A stretch of 64,000 bases of DNA. Source: Maribellus comscasis (lineage in GTDB: Bacteria; Bacteroidota; Bacteroidia; Bacteroidales; Prolixibacteraceae). The notes beneath the pieces are model-generated. The model did no database searches. It worked only from the letters and a program-made list of their open reading frames with translations, and was not told where the DNA came from. The stretch spans positions 2,356,001-2,420,000 of the forward strand of contig NZ_CP046401.1 of assembly GCF_009762775.1 (NCBI RefSeq). The letters are read 5' to 3'. Made by a program: the position numbers and the translations under genes. Below are positions 1-9,377 of the stretch, in pieces. How positions within the stretch are numbered: the stretch's first letter is position 1; each line of letters starts with the position of its first letter.

Positions 1-163
1 ATTGCGCTGTATCTCGATACGGATAATTCTGAATGTGAGGAAGTTTATGGTCGCTAACCACATGATAAAAAGGAAGAAAAACAGGAGTGGTTATTTTAAA
101 AAGTGAATTTACCGGAAAAAGACGACTCACTTGCTGACTGACAAACCGTGGAAATTTATTCAT
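1..163 (-). CDS. polysaccharide deacetylase-like protein, N-terminal part (cut by window edge)
   Basis: The reverse strand opens with ATG at 163-161 and stays open to base 1, giving 54 codons. The product starts MNKFPRFVSQQVSRLFPVNS and continues through a segment reading FLPFYHVVSD. That wording is typical of the first strand of NodB-type polysaccharide deacetylases in Bacteroidota, but the catalytic Asp and His motifs lie outside the window. The start codon follows immediately on the stop codon of the upstream acetyltransferase gene, so the two are surely co-transcribed. The assignment rests on a short stretch and on the neighbouring deacetylase at 1065-2399. Confidence 0.6.
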   Translation of the reverse strand, partial: MNKFPRFVSQQVSRLFPVNSLFKITTPVFLPFYHVVSDHKLPHIQNYPYRDTAQ

Positions 164-1084
164 TTATATTCGTTTTAACCACCTCAAGGGCAAAGGTAAA
201 CGATTATATTTAAGTTGAAAATAGGTTTCAGGGTAGGCACCAAACCCTTTATAAAAACGAGCGACTCCGGGAATCATGGAGCCTTCAAAATCCAGAACCA
301 GATTCTTCCCCGCATTTTGCTGAATAAATTTATCGATCAAAAAAGCCATCGCTCCCAATTCTTTGCCTCTTTTATCTGAAGCTGCATTCATGTATGTTAC
401 CCGGTTTTCATATCTGCAAAAATAAACGGCCGCACACAATTCGTTCCCCGAAGTATAAACTCCGTAAATTTTACCTGTTCCTTTGTACTGGCCAAAAGCG
501 ATAATACTTTTTAATCGCTCCAACTCCTTCTTCGAAAGTATTACCTGCAGATTTTCTGACTTAAATTCCAGATAATCCTCAAGGCTGATTCCAGAAACAA
601 AGTTTAAACTATTTTTTTCTGCTTTTTTTAAATTTCGTTTGGTATTGGTTGAATAGGCAGAAAACAGGCCTGCATAGCTCATATTCATTGGCAAAATATA
701 ATTTTGCCGCGGAGTGAACTCAATGTTATTTTCGTGCTGAATTGGAGTATTTTGCGAATTTATTTGTGTATCAACATATCTAAAAATTTGGGTTAACACC
801 AAATAAAATTGTTTGGCAATCTCTTCCGGAGGCGAGGGGTATATGCCAAGTTGCTGACAAAACAACGGTTGAAATACATACTTAATTCCCCATTTTGATT
901 TTATGGGTAGTGGCATTACAAATTTATAATCGCCCATTACGAGAGCGTCCCAGATTTCAGTAGCATGGTCGAGATGCCAGGATGTAGCATACACCTGCCG
1001 GTTTTGAGAATTAGCAATACAAGAGTCCCATTTTTTGGAATCGATATTCTGGTGTTTTATGTATCTAAGTGGCTGATTCTTCAT
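164..1084 (-). CDS. GNAT/FemAB-like acyltransferase in a polysaccharide cluster
   Basis: A 306-residue soluble protein without a signal peptide. The middle (about residues 145-270) has the look of the GNAT fold used by FemAB/'Acetyltransf_6' proteins: a basic stretch with TKRNLKKAEK, then GKIYGVYTSGNELCAAVYF, then a late segment GAMAFLIDKFIQ followed by DFEGSMIPGVARFYKGFGA. Such proteins commonly sit in Bacteroidota clusters for exported or capsular polysaccharides and are thought to acylate a sugar or lipid-linked precursor. The gene overlaps the end of the upstream deacetylase gene by 20 bp and abuts the downstream one, so all three form one transcription unit. The substrate cannot be read from the sequence. 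Confidence 0.7.
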   Translation of the reverse strand: MKNQPLRYIKHQNIDSKKWDSCIANSQNRQVYATSWHLDHATEIWDALVMGDYKFVMPLPIKSKWGIKYVFQPLFCQQLGIYPSPPEEIAKQFYLVLTQIFRYVDTQINSQNTPIQHENNIEFTPRQNYILPMNMSYAGLFSAYSTNTKRNLKKAEKNSLNFVSGISLEDYLEFKSENLQVILSKKELERLKSIIAFGQYKGTGKIYGVYTSGNELCAAVYFCRYENRVTYMNAASDKRGKELGAMAFLIDKFIQQNAGKNLVLDFEGSMIPGVARFYKGFGAYPETYFQLKYNRLPLPLRWLKRI

Positions 1085-2399
1085 TCGCCCATTTAAAGCC
1101 TGTTCTGTTCATTTCTTCAAAAACTTCGCGATAACCTTTCCAGCCTTCCAAATCGTTTACCGTTTCGTTGTGCCAGATGCTCACAAAAGTTCCTCCTACA
1201 TTTTTTACTTCCTGCATCAAATCCAAAATTTCCTGTTTTGCCTTTTCCGGACTTAATTGCATATAATCGCGCAAAGTAACATCCATAACCTGAAACGGCA
1301 CGATACGCAATTTTGTTTCCCGTTCTTTTTTTAAGTCATAAAAAAAATAAGGTGTACAAATTCCTGCCCGAAACCCTGAATGTGAAGAGTAACCCATGGT
1401 GTAGTCTTCCAAAATACCATTTTTTAAGAGTCGCTTGTAAGTGGCGGGCATTTTCAGACGTAAAAAATGTTGCCTGCTTTTTTCTACTTTTTCGCCTGTT
1501 AGCTGTTCCAGCCGCTGAATTTCTTTAGTGAGTTTCTTTTTCCCTTTCTTCTTGCTCGATGAAAATGAAGGATGAATTCCCACTGCGTATTTTTTATTGG
1601 TTTGTTTAACCAGGTTACGAAGATGTTTGTTTCTGTAAGGCAAATTCTTGTCATGGCGGGCATAATCTCCTAAAAGGAAGAAAAATCGTATTTTGTCTTC
1701 ATTTCCTTTAAATACAGAATCCAAATATTCATAAGTATCGTAGGGATCAGGTGAGCCTCCCGACCAAACGCTAAAACGTCTTTTTGCCTCGCCAACTTTT
1801 CCTTTGAAGACAGATTTAGCAATGGCACCGGTACTTCTCCAGAGTCCTTTATGCAAAAAGGCCCATGCATTATCAATATCGATTGTAGAATAAAACTGAA
1901 ATTTTGTTTTCTTAAATACAAGCTTGGGATATTTTTCGCTCAGCTTATTGGCCAGAAGCCGGGCCCAGATATTTACCACCGGTTTTTTTAACAGTTCATA
2001 TTTTGAAAGAACACTTCTTTCAGCCGGATAACGATTATATTTTCCCCGCTCTTTTTCAAGGTATTCTTCATGCCGCGTCACAAGATAAAATGAGGCAGCC
2101 AAAGGATCAAAAGGCAAGTCTGAATCTTTTGAGCTTTCAAAAAAATACTTCTCCCCTTCGTACCACACTGACTTAAAATCAGGATTAATCATCGCTTTGC
2201 AATACAATAAGCGATGGGGTTTTATATAAAATTCATCGTCAAATTTCTCGTAAGAATAATTGATTTTAGGCTTATCACTTTTTTGAAAACTGGACGAATT
2301 TGAAGTGAAAACAACTTCATTCCCAAGAATTTGTGTAAATATTAACCGGGCGATGTAATCTATCCTCGGATTAATTTCTTCAGAATAAAACAGTATCAT
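1065..2399 (-). CDS. polysaccharide deacetylase family protein
   Basis: A 444-residue protein. The N-terminal half (about 1-170) resembles the extra domain (DUF7033-like) found before the NodB homology domain in Bacteroidota deacetylases. The C-terminal half shows the deacetylase signatures: STIDIDNAWAF (catalytic and metal Asp region), VGIHPSFSSS (His-containing metal motif), GYSSHSGFRAGICTP, and a late VSIWHNE (catalytic His). Family members remove N- or O-acetyl groups from polysaccharides. There is no obvious signal peptide, so the compartment is uncertain. The gene starts 16 bp after radC and overlaps the acyltransferase gene by 20 bp, placing it in an operon-like run with a second deacetylase. 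Confidence 0.85.
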   Translation of the reverse strand: MILFYSEEINPRIDYIARLIFTQILGNEVVFTSNSSSFQKSDKPKINYSYEKFDDEFYIKPHRLLYCKAMINPDFKSVWYEGEKYFFESSKDSDLPFDPLAASFYLVTRHEEYLEKERGKYNRYPAERSVLSKYELLKKPVVNIWARLLANKLSEKYPKLVFKKTKFQFYSTIDIDNAWAFLHKGLWRSTGAIAKSVFKGKVGEAKRRFSVWSGGSPDPYDTYEYLDSVFKGNEDKIRFFFLLGDYARHDKNLPYRNKHLRNLVKQTNKKYAVGIHPSFSSSKKKGKKKLTKEIQRLEQLTGEKVEKSRQHFLRLKMPATYKRLLKNGILEDYTMGYSSHSGFRAGICTPYFFYDLKKERETKLRIVPFQVMDVTLRDYMQLSPEKAKQEILDLMQEVKNVGGTFVSIWHNETVNDLEGWKGYREVFEEMNRTGFKWANEESAT

Positions 2400-2415
2400 G
2401 GCAGTATTTTTGGTT

Positions 2416-3111
2416 TTACAGAATACCTTCGTCGGCCAAACTAAGATAACTGTTTTGCCCGATTATTAAATGATCTAACACCAAAATATCCATAAGTTTT
2501 GCAGCATCTTTTATCTTTTGGGTAATTTTCAAATCAGCCTCCGATGCTTGCATTGTTCCCGATGGATGGTTGTGACAAAGAATAATTGCACTTGCCAGTT
2601 TTTCGATAGCTGATTTTAAAATCAACCGCACATCAATTACAGTTCCCGAAATTCCTCCCTGGCTTACCATAAAACTATCGATGATTTTGTTTCCCCTGTC
2701 AAGTAATAAAATCCAAAACTCTTCATGATTTAGGCTACCAAGTAGAGGTTGAAAGTATTCTGCCGCATCTTTACTTCCTGTAATTTTGTTTTTAAGGAAA
2801 ACTTCAGCATCTTTTCGCCGGTTTCCCAGTTCGAGTGCAGCAACTATTGTTACGGCTTTTGCTTCTCCAATTCCGTTGAAAGTTTTCAAATAATCGATGC
2901 CTTTTCGTCCAAGATCTGAAAGATTATTTCCCACCGAACTTAATATTCGTCTTGAAAGTTCAACTGCAGTTTCATCGAGGTTGCCCGAACCAATCAAAAT
3001 AGCAATTAATTCTGCATCGCTTAATGCACGTGCTCCTTTTGATAACATCTTTTCACGCGGGCGGTCTTCCACTGCCCACTCCTTAATGTTTAATTTCTTA
3101 TAGGTATTCAT
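2416..3111 (-). CDS. radC: RadC family protein (JAB/MPN domain)
   Basis: The reading frame is open from 3183, but family members begin near MNTYKKLNIKEWAVEDRP, so the ATG at 3111-3109 is preferred (231 residues). An N-terminal helix-hairpin-helix-like part (KTFNGIGEAKAVTIVAALEL) is followed by an MPN/JAMM domain with the metal motif ILCHNHPSG and a downstream Asp. The old idea that RadC is a general repair factor has not held up and its biochemical role is still unclear; the JAMM motif suggests a metallohydrolase. It stands 16 bp upstream of the deacetylase gene and after the rpsT terminator, so it probably has its own promoter. Confidence 0.93.
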   Translation of the reverse strand: MNTYKKLNIKEWAVEDRPREKMLSKGARALSDAELIAILIGSGNLDETAVELSRRILSSVGNNLSDLGRKGIDYLKTFNGIGEAKAVTIVAALELGNRRKDAEVFLKNKITGSKDAAEYFQPLLGSLNHEEFWILLLDRGNKIIDSFMVSQGGISGTVIDVRLILKSAIEKLASAIILCHNHPSGTMQASEADLKITQKIKDAAKLMDILVLDHLIIGQNSYLSLADEGIL

Positions 3112-3190
3112 GAGGTCTGGAGTTGTTTGTCTAAAAATAAACAAATTGAAAGAAGAAAAAAAGGAGAAGGAAAAAACAGACAAAAAAAAA

Positions 3191-3214
3191 GCCCTCTATC
3201 AAACGATAGAAGGC
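3191..3214 (-). terminator. rho-independent terminator after rpsT
   Basis: The arms GCCCTCTATC (3191-3200) and GATAGAAGGC (3205-3214) pair over 10 positions with one mismatch around an AAAC loop. On the minus strand the hairpin is followed by a run of nine T residues. It lies 21 bp past the rpsT stop and ahead of radC. Confidence 0.9.
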
Positions 3215-3235
3215 TTTTTCTTTAAACAATATCTT

Positions 3236-3487
3236 TTATAGCTGATTTAACTGAACAGCTAATTTTGATTTCAGATTTGCAGCTTTATTGTTATGAATGA
3301 TATTCTTTTTTGCCAGTTTATCAATCATTGAAGCTACTTTCGGATACATTTTTTCTGCTTCTGCCTTATCAGTAACATTGCGAAGATCTTTTATAGCATT
3401 ACGCGTTGTTTTTGCATAGTACTTATTGTGTACCCTCTTCTTTTCGTCTTGTCTTATTCTTTTTAAAGCTGACTTGTGATGTGCCAT
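3236..3487 (-). CDS. rpsT: 30S ribosomal protein S20
   Basis: An 83-residue, strongly basic protein beginning [18 protein letters not shown], which is the family signature, and containing [15 protein letters not shown] and the C-terminal [16 protein letters not shown]20 binds 16S rRNA in the 30S subunit and is a primary assembly protein. Length matches the family (about 83-88). The gene lies 26 bp downstream of tRNA-Glu on the same strand, shares its promoter, and ends at a clear terminator. Confidence 0.98.
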   Translation of the reverse strand: MAHHKSALKRIRQDEKKRVHNKYYAKTTRNAIKDLRNVTDKAEAEKMYPKVASMIDKLAKKNIIHNNKAANLKSKLAVQLNQL

Positions 3488-3513
3488 TTTATTCTAATGC
3501 CTTTAAATTTTAG

Positions 3514-3585
3514 TAGCCCGTAGGGGATTCGAACCCCTGCTACCAGGATGAAAACCTGGCGTCCTAACCCCTAGACGAACGGGCC
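3514..3585 (-). tRNA. tRNA-Glu (anticodon TTC)
   Basis: The minus strand folds into a standard 72-nt cloverleaf. The acceptor arm GGCCCGT pairs with ACGGGCT (first pair a G-U wobble), the D arm contains TCTAGGGGTTAGGA, the anticodon stem CCAGG/CCTGG carries the loop TTTTCAT with anticodon TTC, and the T arm is GGGGTTCGAATCCCC. The discriminator is A. CCA is not encoded. It is transcribed ahead of rpsT. Confidence 0.97.
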
Positions 3586-3614
3586 TTCCTTATATTCCCT
3601 TAATTTTGGGACTG

Positions 3615-3645
3615 CAAAAATACTTCATTTTTGTAATCCACCAAA
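3615..3645 (-). promoter_or_regulatory. Bacteroidota-type promoter for tRNA-Glu and rpsT
   Basis: On the minus strand TTTG (3645-3642) is followed after 19 bp by TATTTTTG (3622-3615). This is an exact match to the TTTG-N19-TAnnTTTG consensus of the Bacteroidota primary sigma factor, about 30 bp upstream of the tRNA. Confidence 0.8.
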
Positions 3646-3780
3646 TTTTCAAAGAATTTTTTTGTGCTTTTTGAATGCTTTTTTCGTTAAAAAGTATTTT
3701 TCAAAACAGCGATGCAAAGAAAATGATGTTTTTTGAATCTGCAAATCAAAACAAAAGAAAAATGCAGAAATCTTAAGAAA

Positions 3781-4503
3781 TTAACGAAGCTCAAAATTCT
3801 GACCAAGATAAACCCGACGTACATCTTCATCATTAGCCAGGTCTTCAGCAGTTCCAGCCTTTAATATCGAGCCTTCAAAAAGCAGATAGGAGCGATCGGT
3901 TATTGACAGCGTTTCGTGCACATTGTGGTCGGTGATCAAAACGCCAATATTTCGTTCCTTTAGTTTTGTAACAATTTCCTGAATATCTTCAACGGCAATC
4001 GGGTCAACACCAGCAAAAGGTTCATCAAGGAGAATAAACTTGGGATCGATTGCCAATGCCCGGGCAATCTCTGTTCTGCGCCGTTCACCCCCTGAAAGTT
4101 GCACCCCTTTACTTTTTCTGATGTGCTGCAAACCAAACTCCGAAATCAGGGTTTCCAACTTTTCTTTCTGGTATTCCTTGGTGTAATTGGTCATTTCCAG
4201 AACAGCCTTTAAATTATCCTCGATACTCAATTTTCTGAATACTGAGGCTTCCTGTGCAAGATAACCAATCCCTTTTTTAGCTCTTTTGTAAACAGGCAGT
4301 TTCGTAATATCTTCGTTGTCAATAAAAATTTTCCCTGAAAAAGGTTGTATTAATCCGACAATCATATAAAACGAAGTGGTTTTCCCTGCTCCATTCGGGC
4401 CAAGCAAACCAACAATTTCGCCTTGATTCACCTCAAAGCTAACTCCTTTTACAACGGTACGCTTTCTGTACTTTTTTACAATATTTTCGGCTCGAAGTAT
4501 CAT
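3781..4503 (-). CDS. lptB: LPS export ABC transporter ATP-binding protein LptB
   Basis: A 240-residue ABC ATPase. Walker A is GPNGAGKTT (35-43), followed by a Q-loop region ([13 protein letters not shown]), the ABC signature LSGGERRR and the Walker B/D-loop [13 protein letters not shown], with the H-loop in ITDHNVHET. The close fit to the LptB group supports a role powering lipopolysaccharide transport from the inner membrane through LptFG and the Lpt bridge. It lies 30 bp downstream of tatC on the same strand. The lptFG, lptC and lptA partners are not in the window. Confidence 0.93.
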   Translation of the reverse strand: MILRAENIVKKYRKRTVVKGVSFEVNQGEIVGLLGPNGAGKTTSFYMIVGLIQPFSGKIFIDNEDITKLPVYKRAKKGIGYLAQEASVFRKLSIEDNLKAVLEMTNYTKEYQKEKLETLISEFGLQHIRKSKGVQLSGGERRRTEIARALAIDPKFILLDEPFAGVDPIAVEDIQEIVTKLKERNIGVLITDHNVHETLSITDRSYLLFEGSILKAGTAEDLANDEDVRRVYLGQNFELR

Positions 4504-4533
4504 TCAAACAAATAACGTAATTTTCAGTCGGAA

Positions 4534-5406
4534 TTAGATTTCATCCAACTCTTTTTCACGTTTTTTAACTACACGACGTGAAATAATAATCCCGATTTCA
4601 TAAAGAAAGACCAATGGAAAACACACCATCACCTGGCTAAAGATATCGGGGGGAGTAATAATCGCTGATAACAAAAGCATTATTACGTATGCATGCCTGC
4701 GATATGTTTTCATAAACTGAGGTGTTAAAATCCCCACTTTGCTCAAAAAGAATGAGAAGATAGGAATCAGGAAAACAACACCTGCTGCCAAAGAGATGGA
4801 TGTGACAGATCCAATATATGATTTTAGATTAATCTGGTTTGCCACATCGCCACTCACATTGTAAGATCCTAAAAAATGAATGGAGAGCGGTACAATTAAA
4901 AAATAACCAAACAACACCCCTAACAGAAACAATACAGTAGTAAAAAACACAGCACCGCTGGCGTATTTTTTTTCGTTGGCATAAAGAGCCGGCTTAATAA
5001 AACGCCAAAACTCATAAAAAATAACCGGCGAGGATAATATCATTCCGGCAATTATCGAGACCCAAATATGAGTCATAAACTGGCCGGCAATCTGGATACT
5101 TATAATTTCAAGCGGCTTCTGATTAATCTTCAAAGCCTCTGACCCAACCAGATCGCCTAACCTCGCGAGCATCCGGTTTGTCCAAAAGTCTGGAGTACGC
5201 GGGTTTAAAATTACGGTATTAAAAATAAAGTCTTTTAATATAAAAGCTGCAACTGCAAAGACTACTATCGCCAAAGCCGAACGGATAATATGCCAGCGCA
5301 ATTCTTCCAAATGATCAAGAAACGACATTTCCGCCTGTTCCGTGATTTTCTTACTTTTTTTATTTTTTTTCGTGGATTGTTCTTCCCTGTTTTCGCTTTC
5401 GCTCAT
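4534..5406 (-). CDS. tatC: Sec-independent protein translocase TatC
   Basis: A 290-residue integral membrane protein. A charged N-terminal tail precedes the TatC signature MSFLDHLEELRWHIIRS, and six hydrophobic segments follow, with the conserved FYEFWRFIKPALYANEKKY between them. TatC is the receptor for twin-arginine signal peptides. That fits the Tat-type precursors in this window at 22653 and 52560. The protein is slightly longer than average because of an insertion between the first two membrane segments (about residues 65-100), which is common in Bacteroidota. It is probably the first gene of a tatC-lptB unit. Confidence 0.96.
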   Translation of the reverse strand: MSESENREEQSTKKNKKSKKITEQAEMSFLDHLEELRWHIIRSALAIVVFAVAAFILKDFIFNTVILNPRTPDFWTNRMLARLGDLVGSEALKINQKPLEIISIQIAGQFMTHIWVSIIAGMILSSPVIFYEFWRFIKPALYANEKKYASGAVFFTTVLFLLGVLFGYFLIVPLSIHFLGSYNVSGDVANQINLKSYIGSVTSISLAAGVVFLIPIFSFFLSKVGILTPQFMKTYRRHAYVIMLLLSAIITPPDIFSQVMVCFPLVFLYEIGIIISRRVVKKREKELDEI

Positions 5407-5432
5407 TTCAGTTCATTTTATCAAAAACTCCA

Positions 5433-5440
5433 CAAATATA
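5433..5440 (-). promoter_or_regulatory. -7 box upstream of tatC
   Basis: The minus strand reads TATATTTG here, a full match to TAnnTTTG, 27 bp upstream of the tatC start. No convincing -33 TTG is visible at the usual distance. Confidence 0.5.
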
Positions 5441-5596
5441 AACACTTCTTAATATTAGTAATTTCCGAACCTGATTTTTATTTTAACGAATAGTGATTAA
5501 TTCATAAAAATTATTAAATCCTATTGCCATTTTTCTTACTTTTAATAATTTAGAATTTACGAAAGAGAACTACAGGTTTAGGGAAATTAGAAACAA

Positions 5597-7783
5597 ATGA
5601 ATAGGGAGAGTTCATTAACCGATAAATTACGACACTATTTTGGCTTTGACAGATTCAAAGGCCAACAGGAAGAAGCAATTAAAAGTGTTCTTGCCGGCAA
5701 TAACACATTTGTTTTAATGCCAACGGGGGGAGGAAAATCACTGATATATCAATTACCAGCCCTTTTATTGGAGGGAACGGCAATTGTAATTTCACCATTA
5801 ATAGCACTAATGAAGAATCAGGTGGATTCCATACGGGGGATGCAGTCGGAAGATAACATAGCCCATTTTTTAAATTCTTCATTGTCTAAAGCAGCAATCC
5901 AGGAAGTTAAAAATGATGTACTGGATGGTAAAACAAAACTTTTATATGTCGCCCCGGAATCTTTAACCAAAGAAGAAAATATAGAATTTTTAAAAAGAGT
6001 AAAAATTTCTTTTTACGCTATTGATGAGGCACACTGTATTTCAGAGTGGGGACATGATTTCAGACCAGAGTATCGAAGAATAAAACCAATTGTCGAAGAA
6101 ATTGGCAAATCACCCATTGTTGCATTAACTGCAACTGCTACGGCGAAAGTTCAACACGATATCCAAAAGAATCTTGGCATTTTGGATGCTGAGGTGTTTA
6201 AAGCATCATTTAACCGTGAAAACCTTTATTACGAAGTCCGGCCAAAGATAAAACCCGAAACTCAAATCATAAAATTCATAAAACAAAACGAAGGAAAATC
6301 GGGGATTATTTATTGTCTGAGCCGAAAAAGAGTTGAAGAGCTTGCTGAAACACTGCAAGTGAACGGAATTAAAGCTTTGGCTTATCATGCAGGAATGGAT
6401 GCTGCTACACGCTCAGGAAACCAGGACAAGTTTTTGATGGAAGAAGTTGACGTTATTGTTGCAACCATAGCTTTTGGAATGGGAATCGACAAACCCGATG
6501 TTCGTTTTGTAATTCATTACGATATTCCCAAAAGTCTTGAAGGATATTACCAGGAAACTGGTCGTTCAGGTCGCGACGGAGGGGAAGGAAAATGTATAAC
6601 TTTTTACAGTTACAAGGACATTCAGAAACTTGAAAAATTTATGCATGGAAAACCAGTCGCTGAACAGGAAATAGGGAAACAGCTTTTGCTTGATACAGTT
6701 TCATATGCTGAATCTGCCATTTGCCGCAGAATTATTCTGCTGAATTACTTTGGAGAAAAATATGAAAACGAAAATTGCGGAAACTGTGACAACTGTCTGA
6801 ATCCAAAAGAAAAAGTGGAAGCCGGTGATGAAGTCGCAAGAGCTTTAAAAGTCATTCTTGAAGTAAACGAAAAATATAAAGGCGAACACATCGCCAACAT
6901 ATTAATTGGTAATAAAACAGCAGCAATAAAATCATTTAAGCATTATACTCTGGAAACCTTTGGTTCCGGGAAAGATCACGACGAAAGATTTTGGAATGCA
7001 GTTTTCAGACAATCGATGATTGCCGGAATAATTAATAAAGACATTGAAAATTATGGGCTTCTAAAAGTGACGGAGAAAGGCCATGAATTTTTGAAAAATC
7101 CAACCAGTTTTATGCTGGTTAAGAACCATGAATACGAGGAAGAGGATGATTCTGCAAATGCAGGAGGTGCGCCTTCGGGGGCCACTAGCGGAGATCCGCA
7201 GTTATATTCAATGTTGAAAGATCTTAGGAAAAAAATTGCAAAAAAGCATAGCCTGCCCCCGTTTGTAATATTTCAGGATCCCTCGCTGGCCGATATGTCA
7301 ATTCAGTATCCGGTTTCACTCGACGAACTGCAAAAAATCCAGGGAGTTGGCCAGGGCAAGGCAAAAAGGTACGGAAAAGAATTTGTTGCATTAATAAAAC
7401 AATATGTAGACGAAAACGAGATTGAGCGCCCGGAAGACCTCATCGTAAGAACAGTGGCGAACAAATCAAAAATGAAAGTTTTTATTATTCAAAGTATTGA
7501 CAGAAAAATTTCGTTTGACGATATCGCCAATTCAAAAGGAGTAGAAGTAAATGATATTATAACCGAAGTTGAAGCCATCGTTAATTCAGGAACGCGTTTA
7601 AATATCGACTATTATATCGACGATGTTATTGATGAAGACCGGCAGGAAGAAATGTTCGAATATTTCAGAGAAGCAGAAAATGACTCAATTGAAGCCGCTG
7701 TTGAAGAGTTGGGAGAAGACGAATATTCTGAGGAAGACATACGACTTATGCGTGTCAAATTCATTTCCGACATGGGAAACTAA
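5597..7783 (+). CDS. recQ: ATP-dependent DNA helicase RecQ
   Basis: A 728-residue superfamily 2 helicase. The N-terminal domain has motif 0 (FGFDRFKGQQEEAI), Walker A (MPTGGGKS), the DEAH box with the RecQ aromatic-rich loop (IDEAHCISEWGHDFRPEY) and TATAT. The second domain has the arginine-finger segment YYQETGRSGRDG. A zinc-binding RQC region follows (CRR then ENCGNCDNC), then an HRDC domain (about 535-615) and a C-terminal winged-helix-like tail with an acidic end. The length and order match long Bacteroidota RecQ proteins. It unwinds DNA 3' to 5' in recombination and fork repair. It is transcribed divergently from tatC. Confidence 0.96.
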   Translation: MNRESSLTDKLRHYFGFDRFKGQQEEAIKSVLAGNNTFVLMPTGGGKSLIYQLPALLLEGTAIVISPLIALMKNQVDSIRGMQSEDNIAHFLNSSLSKAAIQEVKNDVLDGKTKLLYVAPESLTKEENIEFLKRVKISFYAIDEAHCISEWGHDFRPEYRRIKPIVEEIGKSPIVALTATATAKVQHDIQKNLGILDAEVFKASFNRENLYYEVRPKIKPETQIIKFIKQNEGKSGIIYCLSRKRVEELAETLQVNGIKALAYHAGMDAATRSGNQDKFLMEEVDVIVATIAFGMGIDKPDVRFVIHYDIPKSLEGYYQETGRSGRDGGEGKCITFYSYKDIQKLEKFMHGKPVAEQEIGKQLLLDTVSYAESAICRRIILLNYFGEKYENENCGNCDNCLNPKEKVEAGDEVARALKVILEVNEKYKGEHIANILIGNKTAAIKSFKHYTLETFGSGKDHDERFWNAVFRQSMIAGIINKDIENYGLLKVTEKGHEFLKNPTSFMLVKNHEYEEEDDSANAGGAPSGATSGDPQLYSMLKDLRKKIAKKHSLPPFVIFQDPSLADMSIQYPVSLDELQKIQGVGQGKAKRYGKEFVALIKQYVDENEIERPEDLIVRTVANKSKMKVFIIQSIDRKISFDDIANSKGVEVNDIITEVEAIVNSGTRLNIDYYIDDVIDEDRQEEMFEYFREAENDSIEAAVEELGEDEYSEEDIRLMRVKFISDMGN

Positions 7784-7816
7784 AACATTCGCAAAACCTT
7801 TTTTAAACTTTCCTTC

Positions 7817-7845
7817 TTGTAGAATGTTGAATATATTTAGTTTTG
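7817..7845 (+). promoter_or_regulatory. promoter for ahcY
   Basis: TTG at 7817-7819 and TAGTTTTG at 7838-7845 are separated by 18 bp. The -7 box fits TAnnTTTG exactly. It lies between recQ and ahcY, 49 bp before the ATG. Confidence 0.7.
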
Positions 7846-7894
7846 TACGAAATTAATTTCCAAATAATTTTTTTAACTAAAAGAATTTCTAAAA

Positions 7895-9316
7895 ATGACT
7901 GTAACAACCGTAAAAAAGAAACTCAACTATAAAGTAGCCAACATTGGGTTGGCTGAATTTGGTAGAAAAGAGATTGAGATTGCTGAAAAAGAGATGCCCG
8001 GTCTAATGTCGATTCGTAAAAAATTTGGGCCTTCAAAACCACTTAAGGGAGCCCGTATTATGGGAAGTCTTCACATGACCATTCAAACAGCTGTATTAAT
8101 TGAGACTTTAGCAGAACTGGGAGCTGAAGTAAGATGGGCCAGTTGTAATATTTTTTCAACACAGGATCATGCTGCTGCTGCGATTGCTGAAGCCGGAATA
8201 CCGGTTTTTGCATGGAAAGGGGAAACTTTGGAAGAGTACTGGTGGTGTACAGATCAGGCTTTGGATTTTGGAAACGGTCTTGGACCAAATCTGATTGTAG
8301 ACGACGGTGGCGATGCTACTTTAATGATTCACCGGGGTTACGAAGCAGAAAAAAATGCTTCTATTTTAGATATTCCCGTTGACGGTGAGGATGAAACAGA
8401 ATTAAACAAAGCATTGAAAAAAATTCTTGATGAAAATCCATCGAGATGGACGGATACCGCTAAAGATTTAAAAGGAGTTTCAGAGGAAACAACTACCGGT
8501 GTTCATCGGTTGTATCAAATGAAAGAAGAAGGCAAATTGCTTTTCCCTGCAATTAACGTAAACGACTCGGTTACTAAATCAAAATTTGACAATTTATACG
8601 GTTGCCGTGAATCACTGGCCGACGGTATTAAAAGAGCAACCGACGTTATGATTGCCGGTAAAGTTGTTGTTGTTGCAGGGTACGGCGATGTTGGCAAGGG
8701 TTGTGCAAAATCTATGCGCGGATACGGAGCAAGAGTAGTTGTTACAGAAATTGACCCGATTTGTGCCTTGCAGGCTGCGATGGAAGGTTTTGAAGTAAAA
8801 ACAATGGAAGATGCACTTGACGAAGGAAACATTTTTGTAACCACAACCGGGAACAAAGATGTTATTACAGCAGACCACATGTCAAAAATGAAAGATCAGG
8901 CCATTGTTTGTAATATAGGTCACTTTGATAACGAAATACAGGTAGCCAAACTTGAAAAATGGCCCGGAGTTCAGAAATTGAATATAAAACCGCAAGTAGA
9001 TAAATTTACCTACGAAGACGGACATAGTATTTTTCTGCTTGCCGAAGGAAGATTGGTAAACTTAGGTTGTGCAACAGGCCATCCTTCATTTGTGATGAGT
9101 AATTCATTTACCAATCAATCACTTGCTCAGATTGATTTATGGCAGAACGATTACGAAATTGATGTGTATCGCTTGTCTAAAAAACTGGACGAAGAAGTAG
9201 CCCGGCTACACCTTGAACAGTTGGGAGTAAAACTGACAAATCTTTCAGAAGAACAGGCAAAATATTTGGGAGTTTCAAAAGATGGCCCTTATAAGCCGGA
9301 ACATTACAGATATTAA
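7895..9316 (+). CDS. ahcY: adenosylhomocysteinase
   Basis: A 473-residue cytosolic enzyme of the activated methyl cycle that cleaves S-adenosylhomocysteine to adenosine and homocysteine using bound NAD. The sequence has the N-terminal [20 protein letters not shown], the substrate segment [35 protein letters not shown], the NAD-binding Rossmann motif [13 protein letters not shown] and the C-terminal [11 protein letters not shown]. The length suits the long form with the insertion seen in many bacteria. It has its own promoter and terminator and therefore looks monocistronic. Confidence 0.97.
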   Translation: MTVTTVKKKLNYKVANIGLAEFGRKEIEIAEKEMPGLMSIRKKFGPSKPLKGARIMGSLHMTIQTAVLIETLAELGAEVRWASCNIFSTQDHAAAAIAEAGIPVFAWKGETLEEYWWCTDQALDFGNGLGPNLIVDDGGDATLMIHRGYEAEKNASILDIPVDGEDETELNKALKKILDENPSRWTDTAKDLKGVSEETTTGVHRLYQMKEEGKLLFPAINVNDSVTKSKFDNLYGCRESLADGIKRATDVMIAGKVVVVAGYGDVGKGCAKSMRGYGARVVVTEIDPICALQAAMEGFEVKTMEDALDEGNIFVTTTGNKDVITADHMSKMKDQAIVCNIGHFDNEIQVAKLEKWPGVQKLNIKPQVDKFTYEDGHSIFLLAEGRLVNLGCATGHPSFVMSNSFTNQSLAQIDLWQNDYEIDVYRLSKKLDEEVARLHLEQLGVKLTNLSEEQAKYLGVSKDGPYKPEHYRY

Positions 9317-9340
9317 GTTTAATTCATCAAAAAAAGATAG

Positions 9341-9369
9341 ATGGGTTTTGGATTTTTTCCGAAACCCAT
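9341..9369. terminator. terminator between convergent ahcY and lipoprotein gene
   Basis: ATGGGTTTTGGA (9341-9352) pairs with TCCGAAACCCAT (9358-9369) over 12 positions including one T-G wobble, with a five-base T loop. T-rich sequence follows on the plus strand, and A-rich sequence upstream allows use on the minus strand too. Confidence 0.85.
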
Positions 9370-9377
9370 TTTTATTT

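Noticed and set aside
7846..7894. SAM or SAH riboswitch before ahcY
   Set aside because: The leader is about 50 bp of AT-rich sequence with no room for the known aptamer folds.
8515..8880. Minus-strand frame of 121 codons inside ahcY
   Set aside because: It lies wholly within a strongly conserved gene and has no family features.
2416..9316. radC, recQ and the AAA ATPase as parts of a defence island
   Set aside because: radC and recQ here are the housekeeping forms in conserved settings, and the ATPase gene is broken and far away; no nuclease, methylase or abortive-infection partner is present.
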